A stretch of DNA of 64,000 bases from Bryopsis sp. KO-2023. Its lineage: Eukaryota; Chlorophyta; Ulvophyceae; Bryopsidales; Bryopsidaceae. The position numbers and the translations under genes were made by a program. The notes beneath the pieces were generated by a model, which saw only the letters and a list, made by a program, of their open reading frames with translations, had not been told where the DNA came from and did no database searches. This document shows positions 13,463-24,735 of this stretch, in pieces; position 1 is the first letter of the stretch, and each line of letters begins with the position of its first letter. The stretch spans positions 3,125,001 to 3,189,000 of the forward strand of contig BSYQ01000006.1 of NCBI GenBank assembly GCA_030272585.1. Direction: 5' to 3'.

Positions 13463-16400
13463 TGGCCGCCATGGGGGAGATCTCTTTTTGTATGTATCGA
13501 GAGGAGTCACTTTTTCAAAATACATATTAAGACAAGAAAAGCGAGAGAACAAAATATGGTTTTGTATAGAAACCCATCATTCTTTTTGCAAGGCGAAGGT
13601 TTTTTTTAGAGAGTTTCGGTTTCTGTTTGGGGGAAGAGGGGTTGGGGGGGACGGAAGCCGATGGAAAAGGTCTTTTTACTCAAAAAAAAAATCATTTTGT
13701 TGCGTATATATATATATAGTATATATTTCTGCCTTGAGAGGTGATTTGGATGGAGGAGATGGATTTTTTCCTCTCGGTTTTCGCGGGTTTTTTAATCTTT
13801 TTCTAGTTTTTAAATATTTGACCAACATGGGCTATGTCACGGAGGAAAAAAAAAAAGATAAAAAGAAATATACTCAACAAAAAAAAAGAAGCAAACATGG
13901 TTAGAACAAAACGAAAGAACTGCGATTGGGGGGGGGGACTCTACATTTGTCGGGGGTGTGTGCAAAACAAAAAGAAGAAAGGAAAAAAAAAGGTTAGGGA
14001 TCTGTTTTTGGTGCAATGACGTGAACTCGCAAATCACGGAGGTTTGATTTTTTTTTTGGTGTGTGTGTTTCGCTGTGGAGACGGGGCTTGCTGGGGAAAA
14101 GGGCAAAAGAAAAAAAAGAAAGGGGAAGAGGGGGGGGGGGATGCATTGGAAATGAAAAGAGATAAAGCAGCCGTTTTGAGTGCTGGGAAAAAACCTTGTC
14201 ACTGGATTTTTCAAAAGAGGTGTTTGTGCGTTTTGTATACTTGTTTTTGGTCAGGGGGTGTGTTTTGTGCCTATGTGTGTGTGTGTGTGTGTGTTATATA
14301 TGCAATCTTGATTATATAGAAACCCATGTATATTTTCGGTGCATTTGTTTTTCTTTTTTTTAGACGGCAGCTGAGCGGAATAATAAGCTAAATGCGTCGG
14401 TGGCGAATGCTAATTTGAATCCCGACAAAATTCTTAGAGAATTTGGAAAGAAAAATGGGTGGACAAGAAAGCTTAAACAAACAAAAAAAAAGGGGGCTGA
14501 TTGAGATACTGAGGAAAGGGGGGGAGGGGGGGGAAGCCAGGGAAAGGAAGGGACTGTAAAATGTGTGCATTGTCCGAACAAGGGAAGGGGGCAGCAAGAA
14601 CAAAAGCCATCATAAAGAGAAACCGACAGTGTTTTGGGTTAACTTTGCTATTTTGCAAAAAAAGAAGGTAAGAAAAAAAAATTAGAGGTCGTGATTTTGT
14701 GGGATGGGGTTCGAAGCATTCAATGGTGGAAGCTAGTTAAGATATATCTTTATCTTGGTTTGGTACAAACGAAGGCAGCGGCTGCTCTAGAAACGACCAC
14801 ACGGTGGTGTGTTCCATCTTGACATGTGTTTTATGACTAATATAATATTTGATCAGAAACAGCTTTCCCTTACAGATTCACACTCGGTGTTGCAATATAA
14901 TATTGCAATCACAATACTGACATCACCTAGTTGTGGACACGGTTCGTTTTGCTTATGAATGTACATTTAGATTCATTTTAAAAACGGATACACACACTCT
15001 TTATTGCTTCAAAGATATTTTCACTGCCTCTTGTGGAATTCACCCCTTTTCTATTTCCACATTGATGGGATAAAACAGTTGAAAGACGGAGAGAGTGTGA
15101 AGTCATTGCACCTCTCTTGATGTGGGGTACAATTAATTACATGTAGTTCCAAATAGTCGCTAGGGCATGCATTAACTGTGCAAAGCTGTTTCTTCTGATC
15201 CTCTGTGCCTTGTTCCTCGGTTTGTTACTTCACAAAATCTGTGGAAACTACAATTCTCTGTTCTAGCCCAATCCGTACAACGAAAGCCGGGGAGTTTTCA
15301 GTCGCAAGCCACTGTTGTATGGGGAAAAACTTCCCAAAAAAACGTCATACTGTTCTGGGAAACCAGGCTCGATTGACTTCACAGAATAATACAGCAGAAG
15401 ACAAACAAACACAACACTCACACCACATACATACAATCAACATCGCATCACCAATAGTCCACTTCCCTCTTATCATGTCTGATCAGAGCAGCATGACTAA
15501 TCCCACAGATTCACTATCCTTGACAGAATAGACTATTCTACCGAGTCACACTTGGTGATGTTGAGACTTTATGTCTGACAGCCCGAAACTGGATTCTCTC
15601 AGGTCCCAACACCACCTTCTAACTTTTGCATGACACAACAATGTTTTCAGCAAAGGGTGGTGATTTGTTCTTGTAAAATGGGTCCAAAAATGTTTCGTTC
15701 AAGGAACAGCTGTCACTGTTAAACCAAAATATCGAAACTTTCAGCAAAGAAAGTCCTTGAACCCTTAAGCAAAAAAACCCGCCATGGTGGCGTCCATCTC
15801 CATCTTTGAATTTAAGCGGGCCTGATTAGTAATCACTGGACGGTGGATCGAACAGGAAAAACTCACAAGGTGTGGTATGCACAGTTTCCTTGGTCATTCA
15901 CTTAACAGTTTACAAGAAGATGTTCCTTCCTAACACAAGCTGCTTTTCTTTCTTTCTAGTAATCGTTTTTTACTTTTTTTTTCAAAAGTCTTTCCAACGA
16001 CTTTTCCCCCCGACCCTTTCCCCCGATGGGTGCCTACACATCTTACATTTTTTTGAAACTGCAAAAAAAACCCAACCATCCCCACTTCGTCCGAAAATGG
16101 AAATCCAAGCTTGCTAAAGCAACCCCCCCTAGAAATTTTAAAACAAAAACAAAAGAACAAAAAAGCAAACATTTAACCCCCCACCCCCTTTCTTGTTAAT
16201 TTTTTTTTCTTTGAATTTGCATAACTGCGAAACACTAAAAACACGACGGGACCTTCCTCTCTATTTTCCAAATCGACTCATGTTTTTTTTTCAAAAGAAT
16301 TAATTTTTTTTTTTTCTGTTCATGCTTGGGGCCATCTTAACCTAAAAAAAACAGCGAAGAAAAAACAAGCACCAAAACAAGAAAGCAAACTACGGTAACC

Positions 16401-16990
16401 TATGGAGTTTGTTTTCAAAAAAGAACAGTATTGAATGTAAGAAAAGAGGTTTAAAATGTAAAAAAAAAAGATCAAAAACAATCCGCTGCTGTACAACAAT
16501 GTCGATCTCCCTCATTCGTCCAGCCTTCAATAGAACCTGAACATAAGCCACCACGCAAAAAATCGACAATGCTCAACACACGGCCCATATCATTCATTTA
16601 CACAGTGGGTGGGCTATATTTGACAATAACTGATAATGATACTCCGACCGCAGTGATTTGGTTCGAGTGGCCAAGGAGAAACACGTCTTTCTTGATCGAG
16701 TTTTCCCCAATGGGTTTCCCCCACTGTAGTGCACCTTCATGAAAAGAAGGTTACGTTTTTATGCAAGAAAAACGGACTGGGATGTAACTTTCTTCATTGT
16801 ATATTTGTATACACTGTTCATATATTGTTCATTCCCCCCCCCTTCTCCCCCTCCTCTAGCAAACATTTGAAACCTCCACAATACACTACGTCTTAACACT
16901 GTATTGTACACTTTCTACAGGAGGGAGGGTTGGGTGGGTGAATGCATAAAACATTCTGAGAAAAGCGATTAAAGCAAATACAACACCTGA
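13463..16990. other. Intergenic 3.5 kb between convergent genes; microsatellites and T/A-rich tracts
   Basis: This lies between the 3' ends of the Cys-rich membrane protein gene (+) and the RRM gene (-), so it should hold both 3' UTRs. It contains TA and TG microsatellites (for example 13706-13726 and 14275-14294) and homopurine or homopyrimidine tracts. Apart from the possible exon at 14364-14504, I see no gene, RNA gene or element. Confidence 0.5.
14364..14504 (+). other. Possible orphan exon (46 codons then stop)
   Basis: A polypyrimidine run ending in TTTTTTTAG precedes an open frame that reads as ordinary protein (for example NLNPDKILREFGKKNGW) and ends in TGA at 14502-14504. It would need an upstream exon ending in phase 0. 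I found none: the last exon of the upstream membrane protein gene has no phase-0 donor near its end. It could be a terminal exon of an unrecognised small gene or of an alternative transcript, or a chance frame. Confidence 0.25.
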
Positions 16991-19118
16991 TTATTTCGTG
17001 TGTGCGTTTGTTCCAGCCATCAGTGGTATCGAAGACAAGTAATGGTCTGCCTTGGCTGCGGTCGCTTCGATGGACTGGTATTTCATGTAGCTTTTCGGGT
17101 GATCCACCAACTGGCCATTCTTGTCTCGTTTCTTGCCCAAAGGATTTTTCGAAAACTCAACCCTTATCGCCCCTTTGTCTGAACTGGCCAACACCGCCCC
17201 CTGATAACAACCAAACCACACCACCTCCAGATATTTCACAACAACATCAAAAAAACAAAAAAACTATGAACACAAACACAAATCCTGGAGTGTCGGCACG
17301 AAAAAGAAGAACTAAAGACTTTTTTTTATAGCAAACTAAAGACTTTTCCACCACCAAAAAAATAAAAATAAAAATAAATCCAGAGACAAACGCACAAGGT
17401 TCTTACCTGGAGTTGTTCCCGTACGGCACGGGCCGTGGATACATCCTCAAATTCGATAAAACAATTCACACCTCGTGGAGCTCTGACCAACTTCATTTGC
17501 AAAAACCCCTGGAAGCAAACGACAGGACATACACTCACAATCACAGTCACACAATATTTCGCTTTCCTCTTAAGCTGGCCAGGCAAAAAAAAAGGAAACT
17601 TTTTTTACTTTTTTTGCAAAAAAGTTCCTAACTTATCGATGACCTTCATTGCACATCAATCCCCGCCCCCCTCCCCTATCCTTATTAACATTAATCTTCT
17701 TTTTGAAACGTAGATCCTTTTTTTTTCTTTTTTCTTTTTTCACTTTTTATTTTTATTTTTTTTTGGGGGGGGGAGGGGTATATCATTTCCCCCACCTTGT
17801 GGTGTGCAAACCGTCCTTCCAATTCCTGCTTGCTGACGCTCTCGCTGAGGTTTCCGATGAACAACGTGTTGCAGGGCGTGGTTTCCCTGGACGATTTCAT
17901 CCCGAGAAGCGCCAGTTGATCCCCTGCCTCCCCATTGCTCAGCCTAGGTCTTTTTGTGCTGTAGTCGTCTCGGATGTACATGTTTTTGCGGGCAAGCTCT
18001 GCACGGAGAATGTTCGACTGATCGAAGCTGAAAAACGAGCACTTGCACGGTTAGATCGCTCCATGTTTTTGCCTTTTAATCTGTTGAGATATTGTCCCCT
18101 CCCCTCCCCTCCTATCCCCCCCCCCCTCAAGAAAAAAGAGAGAAAAAAATGAAACTGATAATAATAATGAAATAAATTGTGTCCTGGAGTCGATTTGTGC
18201 ATGCAATCAGGTTAATACTTTGGAGAAAAAAAAAAAATTGGATTCGGGGTGGAGTTTTATCCACGTTACGAGGGAGGGGGTGGAATTTACCTGGAACATG
18301 CAAATTCTCAAAAAAACAAAAAACAAAGGAAAAAAACAGAAAAATGAAAATATCCATCAGTGCGCTTCTGTTTCGCAATCAAAGAATTCACAGTGACGTG
18401 GAAAATAGAACACACACATGAACCCGTTTCGGAGAAGCAAGAATCGAATTTGTAGGTCGAATGCCATGCGGCGATCGGAGTGTTACCAGAGCGATTGCAA
18501 AGCGTGGATGGCGGACCTCGCCGCGGGGGGGTGCGTGAATAACGCAAACCCCTGGGCCTGAAAAAAAAAAATCGACACGCGCGTCAGAGAGAGGCGAGTT
18601 GGATATTTTTCCACAAAAGAAGGCAAAACGTCAACAACAGCCCAAGCCGCCCCCCACCTGTCCGTTTTTCCAGTTCATCTGAGAAGCCTGCCAAAATGAC
18701 GTCCGTTAGCAACTCCGTTCACCGAGCCCAGGCGAAGAGACAACAACATGCAGTCGGTCGTCGTTGATTCGCGATCGGAGTCGTGGGATGGGGGGAAAAA
18801 GGAGCGAAAACAGAAAATTTAACGCACCTGGTATCCAGGCAAGAACCTGAGCATGTTGTTCAGCTCCCGTTCCCTGACGTTTTCGGGGAACCCGGTGATA
18901 AACACCGTGCGAATCTCCTCCCCACCGTGCTGCTGAGTCGAATAGAGAGCGGCGGAGGGATCGCAAGCGTCCGTTGCTTGCACAGGAAATTCGGGCTGCG
19001 CCTCATACGTGCCATCATCACATTCACCGTTACCACCCCCCGCGTTTCCGTAAGCTGTTCCGGGCTGGACTGTTCCAGGCGCGGCCGTTTGATCCGGAAC
19101 GTATCCGTTCCCGTTCAT
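16991..19118 (-). CDS. Two-RRM RNA-binding protein, Whi3/Scw1/RBPMS type
   Basis: Exons in transcript order: 19118-18828, 18687-18658 (30-nt microexon), 18557-18487, 18027-17796, 17508-17407, 17200-16991; 311 aa. After a Gln/Gly-rich N-terminus, RRM1 begins with RNP2 TVFITGFP and continues through the microexon (ASQMNWKNGQ) to RNP1-like AQGFALF. RRM2 starts NTLFIGNLSESVSKQEL, has NCFIEFEDVSTA as RNP1, and ends in the family hallmark IRVEFSKNPLGKK. Family knowledge: Whi3/Scw1 and plant and animal RBPMS-like proteins bind mRNAs and affect cell-wall, cell-cycle or splicing control. The start ATG is the first in frame and gives a plausible acidic/Gln-rich leader. Each RRM is split across several exons, with donors and acceptors all consistent. 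The biological target here is unknown. Confidence 0.88.
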
Positions 19119-20850
19119 CGTGTGTTGCGGTCACGCTTTATCTCTGTTCGTTTCTCAAGACGCTTCTGCCAGGACGGCTTTGACTGTCTCGTTGGTCATC
19201 CAGTGTGTTGGCGTTTTTTTTTTCTTCCTTCTTCCAAACGAAAATTTGATGGGACTCATTTCTGTATTGCTTCCGACACACAAACCCGTGTTGGGATGGG
19301 TTTGGAATCGGGGTTGAATTCTCTGGAGCCTGTGGCACGTTAAACCAAAAAACAATGAATATGACAGCGCCATTTCGTCCGAAGAACAATTCAATAACTC
19401 GATCCGTCGATTGATCGATTTGTGGATTTGAAAATAGCAAAAACAAAAGAGAGCCAACAATTACATTAAGGCAAAAAGAGGACATCACCTCCCTCCCCCA
19501 ATGCCCAAGAAACACAAATGTGAGAGGCATCGCCCTCCCAACATTGGTGGTGGTGTGGAAAGTGTGAGTATGGGTTTTAGGATCATGGTGTGCATGGAAT
19601 AGCTGATTGATTGGGACTGAAAAACGGCCATAGCAACACACTCAACTGTAAAAATATTCCAGATTTCAGATTCCTCCCACTATGTGACAGTTGTGAAGTG
19701 CAGTCTTGGCTAGTTCCAAACTACCCCAGAATATAGCACATGATTCTTAGTGTATATTTAATGTGGTTTATTTTAGCAATATGGTTTCGCTTGAATGCTT
19801 TCGATTTTTTCTTCTTTTTTTTTAGAGTTTTTGGACAAACTCATCAGCTGCACACATGGATTTTTTTTGCTAGACAAAATTTTCTTGGCCACACCATTGC
19901 CACCATTCGGCATATAAACATATTTTACAGATATTATCGTTGTGATGGAATTAAGAAAAAAAAAAACCGAAACGTTTCAAAATTAGCAAAAATATTTTCC
20001 TATCGCGCTCCCTTTAGTCTGTCTTCCACCATTTATCACTTTTGTGTAACTGAACAAACTTTCACCCTTTAATTTTGTATATATGGTTTTCTCTTTTTGC
20101 GCTCATCGGCCTTATCCCCCGCCCTTTCCCCTGAACAAAACTCGCCGATAAAACCACTAGGAAACTTTTTACTTTTTTTACTTTTTTTTTCTTCTTTGCG
20201 GATGGGGGGCCAGGTAGTGTGGTCTTGCTAACCATTCTCGGAACAAATCTCATCATCGACTCATTCATGAGCCCCGCGCTCGTTTTTTTAAATCTCCCTC
20301 GTTAATAAGCCCCTCACTCTTTTTGTTTTCGTCTCTCTCTCCTTAATGAGCCCCTCACTCTCTTTTTGTTTTCGTCTCTCTCTCATTAATGAGCCCCTCA
20401 CTCTTTTCCTAATCTCATCACTCTTTTTTCAATTCCCTCACTCTTCTTAATCTCCTCACTCTTTTGCCGGCACTCGTCTCCATTGATGATCGGAACCGGT
20501 CTCCTCGTTCAGCCAGACATCAGGTCAAAACGCCCCACTCTCCAACATCAAGCCAACACCCAGCCTTTCCGAGAGGATTTTTTTCTTTGGGGGGGGGGGA
20601 GGGGAAGGATAAAGCCAAAAAAACTCACGCCCCCAAGGTGAAAAAAAAAAAATAACTCTTTTAAAGTTGGTGTTGCTTCTTCTCCACTTTCCACCCGAAA
20701 AGAACGATCTTCGATTTTTCAGAAACCCAACCCAATCCCCACACTCAAGCTCAAGTTAATTTCGGCTCCAGAAGCCCCTGATGGTGGCTTCCTGCAGAAA
20801 GATCGGATGTTGAAATTTTTCAAAAAGCAGTGCATTGCTGCACAGCTTGC
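19119..20850. other. Intergenic: 5' flank of the RRM gene and 3' flank of the deadenylase gene
   Basis: Both neighbours are on the minus strand. The stretch is T-rich, carries the 42-bp tandem repeat listed separately, and shows no open frame with splice-consistent partners or recognisable domain. The RRM gene promoter should lie just above 19118. Confidence 0.5.
20301..20406. repeat. Tandem repeat, period about 42 bp, 2.5 copies
   Basis: Copies start at 20301, 20343 and 20385. They share TTAATGAGCCCCTCACTC followed by a TTTTTGTTTTCGTCTCTCTC-type tail. A degenerate CTCACTCTTT-rich continuation runs to about 20465. It is intergenic. Confidence 0.85.
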
Positions 20851-23800
20851 TTACTTCGGTGCACCCCACTCAAATTCCACACAAACTGCCAGATGATCGG
20901 AGCCATAGTGAACTCCAGGCAGACCGTTTGGTCCGATCTCAGATTCACTGGGCATCATCCAACGTCGGGAGGGTACCAGACCACTTTGCTGCGAAAACCT
21001 GACAGAAAAAAAAACACAAAGATAATGAACGTCTCTTTCTCAAAAAAAAAAAAAGGGGGGGACTCATCGATTTGTGATATGATGGCAGAGCACCAGACAG
21101 AATTTACATTTGACGTGTCCATGCCAATCACACACATGACACTGAACCCCAAACACCTCCTTCCCCATGTCAGACATGAGAGCACGTTTCTGGCGACTTT
21201 CTTTTAGCAACTTCAGGAGCTCGAATGCACCAAACAATTTTTATTATACTTACTCTGTCCGAATTTAACTGTCCACTTATGTTTGGGGTTACAGTTCACG
21301 AATGAGACATCCAATTGATGTGAAATTTTGTGGCCAGCATCTCTGATACACGTAGATGAAGCCCACAAAATTTCAGATCCATTGGTGTAGAGGCTGCGAT
21401 GCAGTGACTCCGAAACCAGAAACGAAGCAAAAACTGGATTTTCACTTCGACGACTTTTACAATTTGCATACTAAAATTGATTCAAAATTGTAAGATACTG
21501 TTATAAAGCAACAATATAGACTTCGTATAGTGTATCCCCAAACTTTGCTCTGAAAATTCCACCTGGCCTCTCGTGTAATGCGCTTGGCATTCCGTATCAT
21601 AATCCCATTTTCTAGGCAGCTTGGTCACTTTCGCTCCGAGCGAACTGGCGCGCAAAGGTCTCTTGAGTTGCGTTCATGACGTTTGTGAGGTCGAGGTGGA
21701 GTTCGCGCGTTGAGCCGCTATTTTCGGTTTCAGAGGTCGACTTTCCTCGGTTTTATAGTCGTCACGATTTACTGAACGACGACATCGTGCTTTACTCACT
21801 GGTTCACTTGCTACGAAATTTTGTGAGCTCGCCACAGAACATCTAAAGAATGTGTTCACAAAAGTTTGTGGCAAACGATGAACGTTTGACGTGTCAAAAC
21901 GTTCACAGGAAGGTGAAAATCGCGGTTTTGCTTCGTTTCTGGTTTCGGAGTCACTGCGTCGCAGCCTCTACACCAATGGATCTGAAATTTTGTGGGCTTC
22001 ATCTACGTGTATCAGAGATGCTGGCCACAAACTTTCATATTAATTGGACGTCTCACTCGTGAACTGTAACCCCAAACATAAGTGGACAGTTAAATTCGGA
22101 CAGAGTAAGTATCAAGGACCACCTAGGGATTTTCTTTTTTTTTTGGATTACTTAAACAGCTGCCTCTTTTTTAAAATTAAATGGTACATCCAAACCAAAA
22201 GCATTTCTCGTACCAAATGTAGTCAATGACACGCTTGGCTTCCCCGCCCGATCTGTGCTTGAACGTAGTTATGAGATCCTCCTCCTTTTCGCCAGACACT
22301 GGAACGTTCCACAAACTCGCCATTCCGAGGGGGCTTTCGGACAGTTGAATGCAGGGTGGGCTCTCAGGAACATCATTAAAATCACCACAGATTATGATGG
22401 CAGGATCCGGAGGGGGGGAGGAGGAGTTGCTCCGCCCAGGTTCGGAGGCTCCGTTTGACTTTGCATCGTCATGCACAGCGATCATGTCCCCGATCCATGT
22501 CGCCATTTGAGACACCTGATTTTGTTTTTCGGAAATCCGAGAAGAAACGGTAAGCCTCTGAATCGAATCTCTCCACAAGGGATACTCGCCAAAAAAAAAA
22601 AGGGAAAATGTGGTGTGATTTTTCACAGACCATGGGTTTGCTTATTGTTTTCCTCTTCTTTTTTTCCAACTAATCAGAAAGGCCAAATTTAAAACCTGGA
22701 GCCTTTCAAGGTGAATTTCGGACCCCCCAAAACATTTTCGGCACGCTCCTTTCTCTATTGGCAAGAATACTGGTTATGCATTTCAGGCGATTATTATCAA
22801 CGGAGTGCTCAACGTGATTACTGATAAACTTTTTCTTTCCAGTCTTGATTTTCACCAAGGGCTGGGGGGGGGGGAGAGCGGTGAAGCCGTTAAAAGACGG
22901 TTCCTATGTGCGACATGGGGAGGGTTGGTTTAGGGTTTAGGGTTGCGCGAGCGACCGGCATGGGGCACATTCGTCAGACATGGGACCACGGTCCTTGGCG
23001 ACTTTTAACGAGACGTGGGGAGCGGGGACGTTGCAGTTGCAGTTGCAGTTGCAGTTGCAGTTGCAGTTGATTAGAACAACTGTTTGGGATCACCTGTTTT
23101 GTTCTGGTGTCCTCATTTCCTTCTCCATTTTTTGCTTTCAGATGAGTGGTGGCCACCAGAACATCCCTGCCAGATTCTTTGTCTTTTAGTCGTAATGCAG
23201 CCACTCCCTGACTCATCATTTTCCCATTGTGGAGGTAGGGTCGACCTGAATAAAGTTCACACACACCAACTCAAATCCATGTCGGAAGCAAACTGCAACC
23301 ACCCTCTAATTGTGTGTTTTGTATTTCATCGAACCTTTCGCATGCGATTGAGTAGTTCGCATTGGACCACTCATAAATGAATACAATTAAATGAATAAAA
23401 GCAGAAAATCAGTATTACTAATGGAAGTACTACTAACAATGACAATAACAACAAGGGTGTTCTTATGGAGTGGGTGAAATTATTCGAACAAGGTTACTGG
23501 GGGCCTCTTTTTTTTCCACAACGGGTGGAATCGATCGATTGTGAATTTGATTGTCTGACTCAGATACATCAACTCAGATACATCACCTCCCCCCTGTTTT
23601 TTTTTCCTTACCCAGAGGTTCATCCACGAGGGAGAATCTATCTGATTTGTAAAACAGAGCTGACCCGTCTTTCTGTTTTCCATATCGTGTTGCTGGGCTC
23701 TGGTTTTTTGGCAAAAAGAAGGAATCGTACCCCTTCGACCGTAGACTAGGCTCCAAGAAATCATCTGGAATGAAAAGCAATTCAAATACATTCCCCCATC

Positions 23801-24735
23801 AACATCAAGATATATATCAACTAATTTTCATCAACATTTATCATTAGCCTCTAACACATTTGCGTGAATGGGCTGCACTCGGCCGTTCGGCATGTGTAAA
23901 ATAGCTTCGATTTTAATTTCAATTTATCGATGTTTGTTTTCTCTATAGAAATAAGCACGCTTTTTCCAAACGTGCTAATTTTTATGAAGGCTGGGCGTCT
24001 CATCAACAAAAGGCACGTTTCAACGATAAAGAGTTTTCTTGGTCATCGATTTCATTTCTGAAACAAAAATATTATTTAAAAAATTTGCTGAATGGGGTTG
24101 GAGTGGCGCACCATAAGTGTTCACTTCTTGCATGCAGATAAGATGGGCCCCTGACTCATCAATTTCTTGTTGAATCAACGGCCATCGAGCCTCCCATTCC
24201 AGAGCGTCCTCCGGCACCTTTCGACAAAAAACCAAAAAGAGAATCGCACACAAAAAAAAACACAGCAACACCTTCTCAAACCAATTTTCCAAAGATTGCT
24301 AACTCTGAAGGAGCCCAAAATTTCAAAAATTCCATTACAAACTGCATCTCAGGAAAACACCGATTTCCAAATAACCTTACTGCACGCATTGCTCGATTTT
24401 GGGGGGAAGAAACTAAGGAGAGATAAATAAAAAACACACAACCAACGCTGACCAGAAAAAAAAAGCCAAATTCCAACCTTGATGAAATCTCCGTTCTGAG
24501 CGAGACCGTCAGCCAAAATATTCCACTGCAGAACCCTGAAAGCGCTGACCCCAGCCGAGCGCCAGGCAGGGTTCCCGAGACTCGTCCACCTCCTGGAGAT
24601 TTTGCTCATCAGGTCGTCGCCAATGGAAGCGACTTCCCTGTTGGAGGAACGGCACGACCCTCCACCACCGCCTTGCTTGTTGTGGGAAAAGCGAGCAGGT
24701 CTGGTGCAACACCACCCAGCGACCGTTAAGCGCAT
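20851..24735 (-). CDS. Nocturnin/CCR4-4-like deadenylase (EEP superfamily)
   Basis: Exons in transcript order: 24735-24478, 24217-24112, 23764-23612, 23245-23094, 22515-22214, 20998-20851; 372 aa with all phases closing. Endonuclease/exonuclease/phosphatase-fold motifs appear in order: FRVLQWNILADGLAQ, then LICMQEVNTY (Mg-binding Glu), KDGSALFYKSDRFSL, VLVATTHLKAK, IIICGDFNDVP (Asp/Asn catalytic pair), RVIDYIW and finally GSDHLAVCVEF (catalytic Asp-His). The closest relatives I know are plant CCR4 homologue 4/hesperin and animal nocturnin, which shorten poly(A) tails or dephosphorylate NADP(H). I cannot tell which substrate applies here. The roughly 55 residues before the domain are basic and Ser/Gly-rich, compatible with a mitochondrial targeting peptide (inference). 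The last intron (1215 bp) is enlarged by a foldback element. Confidence 0.87.
21249..22109. mobile_element. 861-bp foldback/MITE-like element with ~198-bp inverted repeats
   Basis: Left arm 21249-21446 and right arm 21912-22109 are inverted copies, differing at roughly 9-12 positions by eye. Both outer ends read CTTACTCTGTCCGAATTTAA inward and are flanked by TA (21247-21248 and 22110-22111), suggesting TA target duplication. The roughly 465-bp centre has only short unrecognised ORFs, so the element is non-autonomous. It sits inside the last intron of the deadenylase gene, where its transcript could fold into a long hairpin. Confidence 0.85.
22927..22945 (+). repeat. Short interstitial telomere-like motif (TTTAGGG)
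   Basis: GGTTTAGGGTTTAGGGTT matches two to two-and-a-half units of the plant/green-alga telomere repeat. It is in an intron of the deadenylase gene, far too short for a telomere tract, and may be chance. Confidence 0.5.
23031..23069 (+). repeat. Hexanucleotide microsatellite (TTGCAG)n
   Basis: Six and a half perfect units. On the coding (minus) strand this is a CTGCAA repeat lying 24 nt inside the intron after the donor at 23093, so it adds repeated pyrimidine/CAA motifs near the 5' splice site. Confidence 0.95.
23847..23900 (+). repeat. Dispersed repeat, partial copy (right half)
   Basis: Shares GTGAATGGGCTGCACTCGGC and flanking bases with copies at 51951-52055 and (inverted) 29311-29416. 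It lies in an intron of the deadenylase gene. Confidence 0.7.

Noticed and set aside
22927-22945. Telomere or chromosome-end remnant
   Set aside because: Only about two units inside an intron of an intact gene; too short to mean more than a chance or microsatellite-scale match.
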